A DNA stretch of 64,000 nt from Hujiaoplasma nucleasis (lineage in GTDB: Bacteria > Bacillota_I > Bacilli_A > Izemoplasmatales > Hujiaoplasmataceae): positions 1,364,001 through 1,428,000 of the forward strand of contig NZ_CP051151.1 of the NCBI RefSeq assembly GCF_013745115.1. Reading direction: 5' to 3'. The translations under genes were made by a program, and so were the position numbers. Positions 1 to 9,482 of the stretch are shown here, piece by piece; positions within the stretch are counted from its first letter, which is position 1, and each line of letters opens with the position of its first letter. The notes beneath the pieces were generated by a model, which was given only the letters and a program-made list of their open reading frames with translations, did not search any database and was not told where the DNA came from.

Positions 1-199
1 TTTAAAGAATTTAATTGAACTTGTTGAACTCTTAGAATCTGAAGGTATGAGAAAAGATGTTTTACTAATCGCTGGAGGTGCAAGAATTACTCATGAACTT
101 GCAAAAGAATTAGGTTATGATGCGGGTTTTGGACCGGGTTCTTATGCGGAAGATGTCGCAAGTTTTGCAGTAACTGAACTTATCAAAAGGAGAGGGTAA
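1..199 (+). CDS. B12-dependent aminomutase beta subunit, C-terminal end (KamE or OraE type)
   Basis: Only the last 65 codons are in the window; the frame opens at base 2 and stops at TAA 197-199. The peptide ends with the run ITHELAKELGYDAGFGPGSY, which I recognise as the end of the cobalamin-binding Rossmann domain of lysine 5,6-aminomutase beta (KamE) or D-ornithine 4,5-aminomutase (OraE). These enzymes use adenosylcobalamin and pyridoxal phosphate to migrate an amino group during anaerobic lysine or ornithine fermentation. The next gene, a cobalamin adenosyltransferase, starts one base after the stop and would supply the cofactor. Which aminomutase it is cannot be decided from this fragment. 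Confidence 0.75.
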   Translation, partial: LKNLIELVELLESEGMRKDVLLIAGGARITHELAKELGYDAGFGPGSYAEDVASFAVTELIKRRG

Positions 200-200
200 A

Positions 201-734
201 ATGGCTGTCACTAGATTAGAACAAATTTCTACAAAAAAAGGTGATTCTGGAAAATCAAAGAATTATAATGATGATGCTTTTAGTAAAGACGACCCTTTGT
301 TTGAAACTTTAGGTACCATTGATGAACTAAGTTCGTTTTTAGGTTTAACTTATCATGAGGCTAAATTACCTATTATTAAAACTGTTCAAGAAAACCTACA
401 AACCATTAATTCAATGATTGCGACCAATCCAAGATCTGATTTATATCAAAGAATTAAATATATCACTGATATGGATATTGAATTCATTGAGGACCATATC
501 CAAGCAACATTAAATTCTTACCCATCAAATGATACTTTTTACTTACCTGGAACTGAAAAAACGAAAGTAGGAGCTTATTTTGATGTCTGTAGGACCATTG
601 CTAGAAGAGCGGAAAGAAGATTAATTACTTTTGTGAAAAGTCACCGAAGAAAAGATTTGTCATATGCTCAAAAATATATTAATAGATTAAGCGATTTATT
701 ATTTGTCTTGAGTTTAAAAGATAGTGAATTTTAG
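201..734 (+). CDS. pduO: Cob(I)alamin adenosyltransferase, PduO type
   Basis: A 177-aa protein with the PduO-family N-terminal signature (residues 11-17, TKKGDSG, then an LGTIDELSSFLG segment near 36-47) and a C-terminal RTIARRAERR helix that in this family contacts ATP and cobalamin. It transfers the adenosyl group of ATP to cob(I)alamin, giving coenzyme B12. It lies one base behind the aminomutase gene, with the binding site AGGAGAGGG at 189-196, so the two are translated together. It would also serve the glutamate mutase encoded just downstream. The central part is more diverged than usual (few conserved residues between 60 and 110), but length and both signature ends fit. Confidence 0.85.
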   Translation: MAVTRLEQISTKKGDSGKSKNYNDDAFSKDDPLFETLGTIDELSSFLGLTYHEAKLPIIKTVQENLQTINSMIATNPRSDLYQRIKYITDMDIEFIEDHIQATLNSYPSNDTFYLPGTEKTKVGAYFDVCRTIARRAERRLITFVKSHRRKDLSYAQKYINRLSDLLFVLSLKDSEF

Positions 735-744
735 TAATTTTATC

Positions 745-773
745 TTTAAATCTCATATGTTATATGATATAAT
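745..773 (+). promoter_or_regulatory. Putative sigma-70 promoter of the glutamate fermentation operon
   Basis: TTTAAA (745-750), 17 bases, TATAAT (768-773). The -10 is perfect and the -35 is weak. It sits between the adenosyltransferase stop and the glmS binding site, so the eight-gene operon can be transcribed apart from the aminomutase genes. There is no room for a cobalamin riboswitch (the gap is 79 bases). Confidence 0.55.
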
Positions 774-813
774 GTTTTACGTTATAAAAACGCTTACATA
801 AGAGGAGATAATT

Positions 814-1218
814 TTGAAAACAATCGTAATAGGCGTCATTGGCGCCGATGTACATGCTGTGGGAAACAAAATCATTGAATATACCCTTGTTAACTCAGGG
901 TATAATGTTGTAAACATTGGGGTGCTTTCATCTCAAGAGGATTTTATTAATGCTGCTATTGAAACTGATGCTGACTTAATTATGGTTTCTTCTTTATACG
1001 GCCATGGTGAGATTGACTGTAGGGGAATGAGAGAAAAATGTATTGAGTCTGGAATCGAAGACATATTATTATATGTTGGCGGTAATATTGTTGTTGGTAA
1101 ACAAGACTTTGATGAAGTAAAAGAAAGATTTAATGAAATGGGATTTAATAGGGTATATCCTCCAGGTACATCTATTGATGAAGCCTTAGAGGACATTAAA
1201 GAAGATTTGGGAGAGTAA
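814..1218 (+). CDS. glmS: Glutamate mutase, sigma (small, B12-binding) subunit
   Basis: 134 aa, the usual length of the small subunit of glutamate (methylaspartate) mutase. It shows the base-off/His-on cobalamin motif DVHAVG at residues 12-17 (DxHxxG), with the later VSSLYGHGE and [10 protein letters not shown] segments that complete the binding site. With GlmE it rearranges L-glutamate to (2S,3S)-3-methylaspartate. The start is TTG at 814, supported by AGAGGAG at 801-807 and by the fact that the conserved N-terminal strand begins immediately. It is the first gene of an operon running to 9177. Confidence 0.97.
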   Translation: MKTIVIGVIGADVHAVGNKIIEYTLVNSGYNVVNIGVLSSQEDFINAAIETDADLIMVSSLYGHGEIDCRGMREKCIESGIEDILLYVGGNIVVGKQDFDEVKERFNEMGFNRVYPPGTSIDEALEDIKEDLGE

Positions 1219-1220
1219 AG

Positions 1221-2606
1221 ATGTCAAACTATTTATTAGTAGACTTTGGATCAACCTTTACAAAATTATGCGCTGTTGATATTGATAATGAAAAGATTAT
1301 TGGAACTTCAGCACATTACACTACAGTCTTAGAAGATATCTCTATTGGTTATCATAATGCATTAAATCTTTTGTATGATAAGTTAGGAAAAAAAATAGAA
1401 TTTGAACAAGTTATTGCTTGTTCTTCTGCAGCTGGCGGCCTAAAAATGGCCGCTATTGGTCTTGTTGAAGAATTAACAGTAGAAGCTGCCAAACGTGTTT
1501 GTTTAGGGGCTGGTGCTAAAGTAGATTTGGTTTTTTCACATCATTTAACAAGAAGTGATATTAAAAAAATAAAGGAAGACAATATTGATATTATTCTTCT
1601 ATCAGGTGGAGCCGATGGTGGAAATCGAGAGAATGTTATTTATAATGCTCAACTCTTAGGTGAAGCGGGTGTAGATATCCCTATTATTTATGCAGGGAAT
1701 AAATCGGCCGAAGATAATATCATAGATATATTTGATAAATACCATTTAGATGGTTATATTTGTGACAATGTCATGCCTAAAATCAATAAATTAAACCCTA
1801 AATGTGCTAGAAATAAAATTAGAGAATTATTCTTAAAGAAAATTATTGAAGCCAAGGGTATTAAAAAAATTGAATCAGATATTGATAAAGTCATTTTGCC
1901 AACACCTAATGCTGTATTGCAGGCAGCTGAATTATTATCTGAAGGTTATCTTGAAGAAAAAGGTCTAGGAGATCTTGTTTTAGTTGATATCGGTGGTGCG
2001 ACAACGGATTTATATTCGATGTGTTTTGCGACCAATCGTTCAGATGTCGTTTTACACGGCCTTGAAGAACCTTATGCTAAAAGAACTGTAGAAGGTGATT
2101 TAGGTATGAGATATTCTGCACCAGGCATCGTAAAAAGTTTATCTCAAAGAGAAATTGAATTTATCAATAGAGAAAAAAAGATTGATATAATTAAGGAAGT
2201 TAATGAAAGATATCAAAATGTCCATAAATTACCTCATGATGAAAGAGATGCTTTTATCGATCAATTTTTAGCTGAAATGTGTGCATATAGAGCCATGCAT
2301 AGACATGTTGGAAAGATTCATGAAGTGATGACACCTATGGGTAAAGTATTTAACCAAACAGGAAAAGATTTAACCAATGTATCTTACTTAATTGGTACGG
2401 GTGGAGTTATTATCAATTCATTAAATCAAAAAGATATCTTGAGACAAATGACCAATATTTTAAATGATTCAAGTCAATTAAGACCAGAACATCCTGAATA
2501 TTTGGTTGATCAACAATATATATTGGCACCTATGGGACTGTTATCTCAAACACACCCTAAATTAGCTTTGAAATTAATGAAAGAGAACCTTAAGGAGTTA
2601 AGATAA
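1221..2606 (+). CDS. glmL: Glutamate mutase-associated protein GlmL/MutL (ASKHA-type ATPase)
   Basis: 461 aa. The N terminus VDFGSTFTKL (residues 7-16) and a second DIGGATTDLYS motif near residue 255 are the two phosphate-binding loops of the actin/hexokinase/Hsp70 fold. MutL proteins always accompany B12-dependent glutamate mutase and related enzymes and are thought to be chaperones or reactivating factors for the mutase; the exact role is not settled. The gene starts two bases after glmS and lies between the two mutase subunit genes, the standard arrangement in clostridia. Confidence 0.93.
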   Translation: MSNYLLVDFGSTFTKLCAVDIDNEKIIGTSAHYTTVLEDISIGYHNALNLLYDKLGKKIEFEQVIACSSAAGGLKMAAIGLVEELTVEAAKRVCLGAGAKVDLVFSHHLTRSDIKKIKEDNIDIILLSGGADGGNRENVIYNAQLLGEAGVDIPIIYAGNKSAEDNIIDIFDKYHLDGYICDNVMPKINKLNPKCARNKIRELFLKKIIEAKGIKKIESDIDKVILPTPNAVLQAAELLSEGYLEEKGLGDLVLVDIGGATTDLYSMCFATNRSDVVLHGLEEPYAKRTVEGDLGMRYSAPGIVKSLSQREIEFINREKKIDIIKEVNERYQNVHKLPHDERDAFIDQFLAEMCAYRAMHRHVGKIHEVMTPMGKVFNQTGKDLTNVSYLIGTGGVIINSLNQKDILRQMTNILNDSSQLRPEHPEYLVDQQYILAPMGLLSQTHPKLALKLMKENLKELR

Positions 2607-2609
2607 TCT

Positions 2610-4067
2610 ATGAAACTAAAAAATAAGAAAATTGATTTAAAAGATTTTTTTAAAGAAAGAGAAGAAGTCTTACAAAGTTGGAAAACTGGATCAGATTTTG
2701 AACTTGATTTAGAAGAAGCTGTTAAGTATTTAAAAGGTGTTCCTAGTTATAAAAATTTTGCCTTTGTTTTAAATAAAGCGAAAGAACATGGAGAAACCTT
2801 AATACAACCAAGAGCTGGTGTTCCAGAACTTGGAGAACATATCAAATTGTTACAGTATTTGGAAAAATCAGGTGCTGATTTTTTACCGAGCACGATTGAT
2901 TCTTATACTAGACAAAATCGTTATATTGAAGCTGAAAAAGGTTTGGATGAATCTGTTGTTAAACATCGAGCTTTATTAAATGGGTTCCCAGCTGTTAATC
3001 ATGGCGTTAAATCTTGTAAACAAGTATTAGAATCAGTAAATGTACCTATTGAAGCTAGACATGGTACACCAGATGCTAGATTATTATCAGAAATTATCCA
3101 TGCTTCTGGCTGGACATCTAATGAAGGCGGAGGAATTTCCTATAACATTCCTTATGCAAAATCAATTCCTTTAGAAGTATCCATTAGAAATTGGCAATAT
3201 TGTGACCGTTTGGTTGGTTATTATGAAGAACAAGGAATAAAAATCAATAGAGAACCTTTTGGTCCACTAACAGGGACTTTAGTCCCTCCTTGTATCTCAA
3301 ATACGGTTATGATTATTGAGGCTTTACTTGCGGCTGAACAAGGTGTGAAGAATATTACTGTTGGTTATGGTATGGGCGGTAATTTAATTCAAGATGTAGC
3401 TGCTGTTAATACCTTATATTATCAAACCAAAGAATATTTAGATAAATATGGCTATAAAGACATGGAAATATCTACTGTATTTCATCAATGGATGGGTGGG
3501 TTCCCTGCAGATGAAGCTGAAGCTATGGCTTTGATTTCATATAGTTCAACAGTAGCTGCTTTATCTAAAGCGACAAAATTGATTACTAAATCTCCTCATG
3601 AATCTATGGGTATTCCAACTATGGAAGCTAATGGTTTAGGGGTGAAAGCATCAAAGTTTATCGTAAAAATGTTAAAAGACCAAAAAATAACGCGTTCAGC
3701 TGATCTTGATGATGAAATGGAATTAATAAGAAGAGAAGTTGATTGTTTGATGGATGCTGTTTACAAAGTAGGTGAAGGTGACCTAGCTGTAGGAACAGTA
3801 AGAGCCTTTGAACAAGGTTTATTAGATATTCCGTTTGCTCCTAGTCAATACAATGCTGGTAAGATTTTCCCAGCTAGGGATAATGATGGGCGTATTCGAA
3901 TCTTAGAATTTGGTTCTTTAGCCATGAGTCAAGATATTAAAGATTTCCATTATGAAAAAATAAAAGCAAGAGCTGATTCAGAAAATAGAAAAATTTCTTT
4001 CCAATTAACGGTAGATGATGTATATTCTGTCAGTAAAGGTGCTTTAATAGGAAGGCCACTCAAGTGA
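2610..4067 (+). CDS. glmE: Glutamate mutase, epsilon (large) subunit
   Basis: 485 aa, matching the family length of about 480. It forms the TIM barrel that holds the glutamate substrate; catalysis needs the B12-loaded GlmS subunit on top. Recognisable segments are [17 protein letters not shown] (residues about 66-82), the [10 protein letters not shown] loop near 151 and [15 protein letters not shown] near 343. It follows glmL by three bases and its stop overlaps the GTG start of mal by four bases, so translation is coupled. Nothing in it looks damaged. Confidence 0.96.
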   Translation: MKLKNKKIDLKDFFKEREEVLQSWKTGSDFELDLEEAVKYLKGVPSYKNFAFVLNKAKEHGETLIQPRAGVPELGEHIKLLQYLEKSGADFLPSTIDSYTRQNRYIEAEKGLDESVVKHRALLNGFPAVNHGVKSCKQVLESVNVPIEARHGTPDARLLSEIIHASGWTSNEGGGISYNIPYAKSIPLEVSIRNWQYCDRLVGYYEEQGIKINREPFGPLTGTLVPPCISNTVMIIEALLAAEQGVKNITVGYGMGGNLIQDVAAVNTLYYQTKEYLDKYGYKDMEISTVFHQWMGGFPADEAEAMALISYSSTVAALSKATKLITKSPHESMGIPTMEANGLGVKASKFIVKMLKDQKITRSADLDDEMELIRREVDCLMDAVYKVGEGDLAVGTVRAFEQGLLDIPFAPSQYNAGKIFPARDNDGRIRILEFGSLAMSQDIKDFHYEKIKARADSENRKISFQLTVDDVYSVSKGALIGRPLK

Positions 4068-5311
4068 AAATAAAAGACGTTATATTATCGAAAGCATACA
4101 CCGGTTTTTTCTTTGATGATCAAAAGGCTATAAAAGCTGGTGCTAAAAAGGATGGTTTATTTTATGTAGGTCAACCTTTGATTGATGGTTTTAAATCCAT
4201 TAGACAAAAAGGCGAAGCTATATCAATTCAATTGGTTTTAGAAAATGGTGATACAGGTATTGGTGAATGTGCTGCAGTTCAATATTCTGGAACTGGTGGA
4301 CGTGATCCATTATTTTTAGCCGATGATTATATTCCTTTTATTGAAGAACATATTACACCTTTGTTAATAGGACAAGAATTAAGTGATTTTAAAAGTATGG
4401 CTGAAAAATATGATCGTTTAAAAATTAATGGTCAAAGACTTCATACTGCCATTCGTTATGGATTAACACAAGCAATTTTATCAGCGATTTCTGTATGGAA
4501 AAAATCAACCATGGCAGAGATTGTTAGAGAATCATATCATATTAATGATGAAGTTTATCAAGCTGTTCCTATCTTCACCCAATCAGGTGATGAGAGATAT
4601 GATGGGGTTGATAAAATGATATTAAAAGAAGCAGATGTAATTCCTCATGGCTTAATTAATAATATAGATGAAAAACTTGGAAGACAAGGTGAACTATTAA
4701 AAAATTATGTTGAATGGATGAGAAATAGAGTCTTAAAATATCGTGCAAGAGAAGATTACTTACCAGTGATTCATGTGGATGTTTATGGTACTATTGGTAT
4801 TGCATTTAATAATGATTTAGAAAGAATTGTTGAATACTTAATTGATTTAGAAGAAACTGCTAAACCATTAAAAATAAGGGTTGAAGGACCTATTGATGAT
4901 GGTAGTAAAGAAGGAACCATAAACTATTTAGCTAAGATAACTCAAATGTTAGATGAAAGAGAATCTAAATTAGAAATTGTCGCAGATGAATGGTGTAATA
5001 CTTTAGAAGATATCAAAGATTTTGCAGATGCAAAAGCGGGTCACATGCTACAAATTAAAACACCTGACTTAGGTGGAATTAATAACATTTGTGAAGCTAT
5101 TATTTATTGTAATAAAGTAGGTATTGGTTCTTATTCTGGTGGTACTTGTAATGAAACAAATATTTCTTCACAAATCACAACCAATATAGCTATAGCTTGT
5201 AAGGCTGATCAAATGCTAGCAAAACCTGGCATGGGTGTTGACGAAGGATATATGATTGTTAAAAATGAAATGAATCGAGTTCTTGCTAAAGCAAATCGGA
5301 AGAAGGGTTAA
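4064..5311 (+). CDS. mal: Methylaspartate ammonia-lyase
   Basis: 415 aa, enolase superfamily. It removes ammonia from 3-methylaspartate to give mesaconate, the second step of the pathway. The C-terminal barrel carries [12 protein letters not shown] and [13 protein letters not shown], whose lysine is the expected catalytic base, and GTCNETNIS near the end. The N terminus ([19 protein letters not shown]) is typical of the family. The start is GTG at 4064, inside the overlapping stop of glmE. Length and motifs indicate an intact enzyme. Confidence 0.96.
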   Translation: MKIKDVILSKAYTGFFFDDQKAIKAGAKKDGLFYVGQPLIDGFKSIRQKGEAISIQLVLENGDTGIGECAAVQYSGTGGRDPLFLADDYIPFIEEHITPLLIGQELSDFKSMAEKYDRLKINGQRLHTAIRYGLTQAILSAISVWKKSTMAEIVRESYHINDEVYQAVPIFTQSGDERYDGVDKMILKEADVIPHGLINNIDEKLGRQGELLKNYVEWMRNRVLKYRAREDYLPVIHVDVYGTIGIAFNNDLERIVEYLIDLEETAKPLKIRVEGPIDDGSKEGTINYLAKITQMLDERESKLEIVADEWCNTLEDIKDFADAKAGHMLQIKTPDLGGINNICEAIIYCNKVGIGSYSGGTCNETNISSQITTNIAIACKADQMLAKPGMGVDEGYMIVKNEMNRVLAKANRKKG

Positions 5312-5312
5312 T

Positions 5313-5567
5313 ATGATTTATCAAGCTGGTTCGAAAGAATCAAATGATTGTCTTGTAACCATTAAAAAAAGTGATAAAACAAAGATCCACATTGACAGTA
5401 TTGTGGGTCATTTGTTCTATGACCAAATATTAAAAACAGTTGAAGATACTTTAAGAGAAGAAAAAGTAGAGAATATTGAGGTCACTATAGAAGACTTAGG
5501 GGCTTTGGATTATACTATTAGAGCTAGGTTAATTGTAGCTATAAGAAGGATGAGAAAAGATGTTTAG
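5313..5567 (+). CDS. citD: Citramalate/citrate lyase acyl carrier protein (gamma subunit)
   Basis: 84 aa. It carries the 2'-(5''-phosphoribosyl)-3'-dephospho-CoA prosthetic group of the lyase. The N terminus AGSKESND resembles the family's AGTLESSD segment, making Ser10 the likely attachment site. The C-terminal part ending in RARLIVAIRR is also typical. I chose ATG 5313 because GGAAGAAGGG (5298-5307) precedes it; a longer in-frame opening at 5283 would overlap mal by 29 bases and add residues the family lacks. Citramalate lyase uses the same subunit plan as citrate lyase, and the operon context favours citramalate. Confidence 0.9.
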   Translation: MIYQAGSKESNDCLVTIKKSDKTKIHIDSIVGHLFYDQILKTVEDTLREEKVENIEVTIEDLGALDYTIRARLIVAIRRMRKDV

Positions 5568-6405
5568 ATCATTGTTATTTATTCCAGGTAATAACCCATC
5601 AATGTTGCAAAATGCTGATATTTTTATGAGTGACGGCATTATTTTTGATTTAGAAGATGCTGTTTCTGTTAGTGAAAAAGATAATGCAAGAAACCTAGTT
5701 GAAACCTATTTACTAACAACTAAATCTTTACCTAAACAAATTGTTTTAAGAGTTAATCCTGTTAACACCGAATATATTCAAGATGATTTAAAACTCTTGT
5801 TATCAAAAAAAATAGATTATATTTTATTACCTAAGTCAAATATGATTTCTTTATTTGTCTTAGATAAATTGTTATCTAATTTTGAGAAAAAATATGAATT
5901 AAAGCAAACAAAAGTGATTTGTTTAATTGAAGAAACAAAGGCTGTTTTAGAAGTCAATGAACTTGCTAAACACTCTAGAGTAGAGGCTTTATTGTTAGGA
6001 GCAGAGGATTTAACCAATGAGTTAGAAATTGAAAGAAGTATCAAAGGTGATGAAATTCAATTTGCAAGATCACAGGTGATCTATGCAGCAATAGCTAATA
6101 AAATCATTCCGATCGATACGCCTTTCACAGATATCTCAGATACAGAAGGCTTAGAATGGGATTGTCAAAATGCCCAAAGTTTAGGTATGAAAGCTAAGAC
6201 TGCAATTCATCCAAATCAATTAGAAAAGATTAATGAAATCTTTTCTCCAAGCACTAAAATGATTGAATGGGCCAAAGGTGTTGTTGACTTAGCTGAAAAG
6301 TCAGGCAAAGGGGTTTTTCAATTTAAAGGAAAAATGGTTGATAAACCGGTTATTGATAAGGCTTATAAAATATTAGAAAAAGCAAAATTCTTCGATTTAT
6401 TGTAG
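5560..6405 (+). CDS. citE: Citramalate/citrate lyase beta subunit (acyl-CoA cleaving)
   Basis: 281 aa, CitE family TIM barrel. It starts with FRSLLFIPGNNPSMLQNA and has IIFDLEDAVS (about 27-36), RVNPVN (about 64-69), LLLGAEDLTNEL and the IHPNQLEKINEIF segment, all landmarks of citryl- or citramalyl-CoA lyases. In the lyase complex it cleaves the acyl-carrier-bound C-C bond. It overlaps the citD stop by eight bases. Next to a mutase and methylaspartase, the expected substrate is (S)-citramalyl-ACP, giving pyruvate and acetyl-ACP; sequence alone does not exclude citrate. Confidence 0.92.
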   Translation: MFRSLLFIPGNNPSMLQNADIFMSDGIIFDLEDAVSVSEKDNARNLVETYLLTTKSLPKQIVLRVNPVNTEYIQDDLKLLLSKKIDYILLPKSNMISLFVLDKLLSNFEKKYELKQTKVICLIEETKAVLEVNELAKHSRVEALLLGAEDLTNELEIERSIKGDEIQFARSQVIYAAIANKIIPIDTPFTDISDTEGLEWDCQNAQSLGMKAKTAIHPNQLEKINEIFSPSTKMIEWAKGVVDLAEKSGKGVFQFKGKMVDKPVIDKAYKILEKAKFFDLL

Positions 6406-6410
6406 GTGAT

Positions 6411-7940
6411 ATGATGCTTAATGGTGTTAATAGAGAGATACCTGATGATTTAAAAGTATTTGTTAGTTCAAGTGATTATAAAAATCATTCAAGAAAATTA
6501 ATAGAAAAAAAGCAAAAACATTCAAAGGTTCAATTTTTTGATTCTTATGAACATGTTTTTGATTTTTTTAATATTTCTAATGGTTCTACTTTATCCTTTC
6601 ATCATCATTTGAGGAATGGTGATAAAGTATTACAAAATGTCTCAAAAGTAGTCAAAGAAAGAGATTTAAAGAATTTACATTATGCGCCATCATCGATTTT
6701 TCCATCCTATACAGAAATGGTTGATTTAATTATAAATAAAAACATTACCAATATTCATACTAATTATTTAAATGGTGATGTTGCTAAAATCATTAGTCAA
6801 GGTTATTTAGATGGGCAAATTATTATGAACACTCATGGGGGAAGGGCAAGGCTCATTGAAAGTGGTGATTTAATAATAGATGTGGCTTTTATTGCTTGTC
6901 CAACAGTTGATAAAAGAGGCAATGGATATGGCGCAATAGGGCCAAATGCTTGTGGAACTCTTGGTTATATAATTCCTGACTTAGAGTATGCAAAAAAGGT
7001 TGTTTTAGTAACAGATAATCTTGTTGATTCTTTAGAAACATTTCAATTAGATGGGTCTTATGTAGATGGTGTTTTAGTGGTAGATTCTATTGGCGATGCT
7101 GGTGGGATCGTTTCAGGGACAACACAAATCACCAAAGATCCTATAGGTTTAAAAATAGCTAAAGATACTTCTATTTTGTTAGATAAACTTAATTTGATAA
7201 AAGATGGTTTTTCCATGCAAACAGGGGCTGGTAAGACTTCTTTGGCTGTTGTATCACAAGTAGAAAAAATAATGAGGGAAAAGAATATAAAAGGTTCTTT
7301 TGCTTCAGGTGGTATTACTAAGGCATATGTAGATATGCTAGAAGCTGGTTTGTTTGAAAATTTATATGATGTCCAATGTTTTGATCTAGAAGCTGTGAAG
7401 TCATTTAATAGAAATAAAAATCATTTGGCAATGTCATCTTCAAAATATGGTAATCCTTATGAAAAAGATATTATTGCTGATAAGTTAGATTTTGTTATCT
7501 TAGGGGCTACTGAAATAGATTTAAATTTTAATGTGAACGTAACTACAGATTCTATGGGATATATCATCGGAGGTTCGGGTGGTCATTCAGATATTGCTAA
7601 AGGCGCTGATGTAACCATCGTTATATCGCCTTTGGTTAAATCAAGAATTCCTATTGTTAGAGAAGAAGTCTTTACTGTAACTACTCCAGGTGAAGATGTT
7701 GATATATTTGTAACTGAACGTGGCATAGCTGTTAATCCAAAGAGAATAGATTTGTTAGAAAAATTAAAAGATTCTAAAATCAATATTTTGACTATGGAAG
7801 AATTATTAAATAAAACCTATGAAATGATTGGGGTTCCTTCAAAAGTAAAAAAAGGAGAAAAAATCATTGGCCATGTAGAATATAGAGATGGAACAGTGAT
7901 TGATCTTTTAAGAAAAGTACATGATGACTATATCAGATAA
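6411..7940 (+). CDS. citF: Citramalate/citrate lyase alpha subunit (ACP transferase)
   Basis: 509 aa, the usual CitF length. It exchanges acetyl-ACP for citramalyl- or citryl-ACP, with free acetate released. Landmarks are GSTLSFHHHLRNGD (about 58-71), the NTHGGRARLIESGD loop near 139, and GGSGGHSDIAKGAD near 391. Two adjacent ATG codons open the frame (6411 and 6414); GTAGGTGAT just upstream serves either. The 3' end overlaps citXG by 20 bases. The gene looks intact. Confidence 0.93.
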   Translation: MMLNGVNREIPDDLKVFVSSSDYKNHSRKLIEKKQKHSKVQFFDSYEHVFDFFNISNGSTLSFHHHLRNGDKVLQNVSKVVKERDLKNLHYAPSSIFPSYTEMVDLIINKNITNIHTNYLNGDVAKIISQGYLDGQIIMNTHGGRARLIESGDLIIDVAFIACPTVDKRGNGYGAIGPNACGTLGYIIPDLEYAKKVVLVTDNLVDSLETFQLDGSYVDGVLVVDSIGDAGGIVSGTTQITKDPIGLKIAKDTSILLDKLNLIKDGFSMQTGAGKTSLAVVSQVEKIMREKNIKGSFASGGITKAYVDMLEAGLFENLYDVQCFDLEAVKSFNRNKNHLAMSSSKYGNPYEKDIIADKLDFVILGATEIDLNFNVNVTTDSMGYIIGGSGGHSDIAKGADVTIVISPLVKSRIPIVREEVFTVTTPGEDVDIFVTERGIAVNPKRIDLLEKLKDSKINILTMEELLNKTYEMIGVPSKVKKGEKIIGHVEYRDGTVIDLLRKVHDDYIR

Positions 7941-9177
7941 AATATTAGAAGCTAGAGAACAAAGATACCTCCTTATTCAAGAAAAACTAAGGAATCATCA
8001 GACAATTGTGCTAGTTCGTGTCAATTTTCCTGGTAAAAATAAAAATCATTATCTAGCTAATTTAATTATTCATTCATTAAAAATAGATGATTTTGCATTT
8101 TCTTATACAAATAAAGAATTCATTCATTCTGAAGATGGTCCATATTATTTGATTACAAGTTCGGAAATAGCTGATGATCTTAAAATGAAGTTAATCTATT
8201 ATGAAGAAACTTATGAATTGGGAAGATTTTTAGATATAGATGTTTATGGTCAAAATGGTTTGATATCAAGAAAGCATAAAAGAAAATGCTATTTGTGTGA
8301 TGAATTAGCCCATGTTTGTGTTAGGGAGAAAAAACATTCATTAAATGAACTCGTCGATTTTATTGCTAAACAAACGATGAATTATTATATTAATGATTTG
8401 ACTAGTATATTGAATGAAGCTATAGAAAAAGAGTTAATCCTAGATCCTAAATTTGGTTTGGTTACCATTCGAACAAAAGGATCACACGATGATATGGATT
8501 ATCAACTCATGCGTAAAGCAAAAGAGGCTATTATTCCATATCTATTAGAGATATTTAAGAAAAGTCTTTTGATTAAGGACTTAGAACAAGAAATTTCTTT
8601 GTTTATTAAATTGGGTCAAGAAGCAGAAGCAGCAATGTTTAATGCCACAAAAGGCGTTAACGCTTATAAGGGTTTAATTTTTCATTTGTCTTTATTAATA
8701 CTGACTTATGGGTATTATATTTCAAGGCAGACTGAAGATGATTTTTTTGCTTTGATTAAAATTGTAGCCAAATTGGTATTGAGCAGTAATCAGAAAAAAT
8801 ATGATACATTTGGTGAAATCGCCAATGAAAAATACGAGATTAAAGGTGCTAAGGGTGAAGCCTTATCAGGCTATATACATGTTCAAAATGTTTTAAGATC
8901 TTTTGCAAATATGTCACTCTTGGAGGTCTTGGTAAAATATATTATTGATATCGAAGATACAAATCTTTTAAAACGCGCTGGTGAATATGGTCAATATCTT
9001 GAAATTAAGAAATTATTTAAGAATTTAGATTTATCTAACTTTGATCAAGTTGAAACTTTATCAAATTATTGCATAGAAAATAAATGGTCTTTTGGTGGGT
9101 CTGCAGATTTGTTAATTGTGACAATTTTTGTGGATCATTTAATCAAAAAACATGAGAAAATCTATCTAAATCAGTAA
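7921..9177 (+). CDS. citXG: CitX-CitG fusion: lyase prosthetic-group transferase and synthase
   Basis: 418 aa with two enzymes in one chain. Residues 1-150 match CitX (holo-lyase synthase), including FLDIDVYGQNGLISRK and the cysteine cluster KCYLCDELAHVCVREKKHS. Residues 160-418 match CitG (triphosphoribosyl-dephospho-CoA synthase), with HDDMDYQLMRKAKEAI and the ATKGVNAYKGLIFHLSLL stretch. CitG makes the prosthetic-group precursor and CitX attaches it to CitD. CitXG fusions are known in other bacteria. It is the last gene of the operon and overlaps citF; the next feature downstream is a tRNA promoter. Confidence 0.9.
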   Translation: MMTISDKILEAREQRYLLIQEKLRNHQTIVLVRVNFPGKNKNHYLANLIIHSLKIDDFAFSYTNKEFIHSEDGPYYLITSSEIADDLKMKLIYYEETYELGRFLDIDVYGQNGLISRKHKRKCYLCDELAHVCVREKKHSLNELVDFIAKQTMNYYINDLTSILNEAIEKELILDPKFGLVTIRTKGSHDDMDYQLMRKAKEAIIPYLLEIFKKSLLIKDLEQEISLFIKLGQEAEAAMFNATKGVNAYKGLIFHLSLLILTYGYYISRQTEDDFFALIKIVAKLVLSSNQKKYDTFGEIANEKYEIKGAKGEALSGYIHVQNVLRSFANMSLLEVLVKYIIDIEDTNLLKRAGEYGQYLEIKKLFKNLDLSNFDQVETLSNYCIENKWSFGGSADLLIVTIFVDHLIKKHEKIYLNQ

Positions 9178-9212
9178 CATTATAAAATTTCTTTTTTTCA
9201 TATAAATATCTC

Positions 9213-9241
9213 TTGACATAATGATTAATAAATAGTAAAAT
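9213..9241 (+). promoter_or_regulatory. Promoter of the tRNA-Val/tRNA-Thr pair
   Basis: TTGACA (9213-9218), 17 bases, TAAAAT (9236-9241), 19 bases before the first tRNA base. A perfect -35 with near-consensus -10 and ideal spacing. Confidence 0.8.
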
Positions 9242-9260
9242 CTTTATGCGAGCGATTTTT

Positions 9261-9336
9261 GGAGGATTAGCTCAGCTGGGAGAGCATCTGCCTTACAAGC
9301 AGAGGGTCGGCGGTTCGAGCCCGTCATCCTCCACCA
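9261..9336 (+). tRNA. tRNA-Val (TAC)
   Basis: Cloverleaf with acceptor GGAGGAT/ATCCTCC, anticodon loop CTTACAA (anticodon TAC), T loop TTCGAGC, discriminator A and encoded CCA (9334-9336). Confidence 0.97.
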
Positions 9337-9337
9337 T

Positions 9338-9413
<76 letters not shown>

Positions 9414-9441
9414 TTTATACTGTAATGCGAAAGCATTTCTG

Positions 9442-9470
9442 GCGCACTGAAAGGTGCGCAATTTTTTTTT
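9442..9470 (+). terminator. Intrinsic terminator after tRNA-Thr
   Basis: Stem GCGCAC (9442-9447) / GTGCGC (9454-9459), loop TGAAAG, then nine T. A small ATGC-GAAA-GCAT hairpin precedes it at 9425-9436. The T run almost reaches the binding site of the next gene. Confidence 0.9.
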
Positions 9471-9482
9471 GTGAGGGTTGTT

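Noticed and set aside
735-813. Cobalamin riboswitch ahead of the glutamate mutase operon
   Set aside because: The gap is only 79 bases, holds an ordinary promoter, and is far too short for the known riboswitch; no B12-box pattern was seen.
5283-5312. Longer citD beginning inside mal
   Set aside because: The ATG at 5313 has a proper binding site and gives the standard family N terminus; the extension does not.
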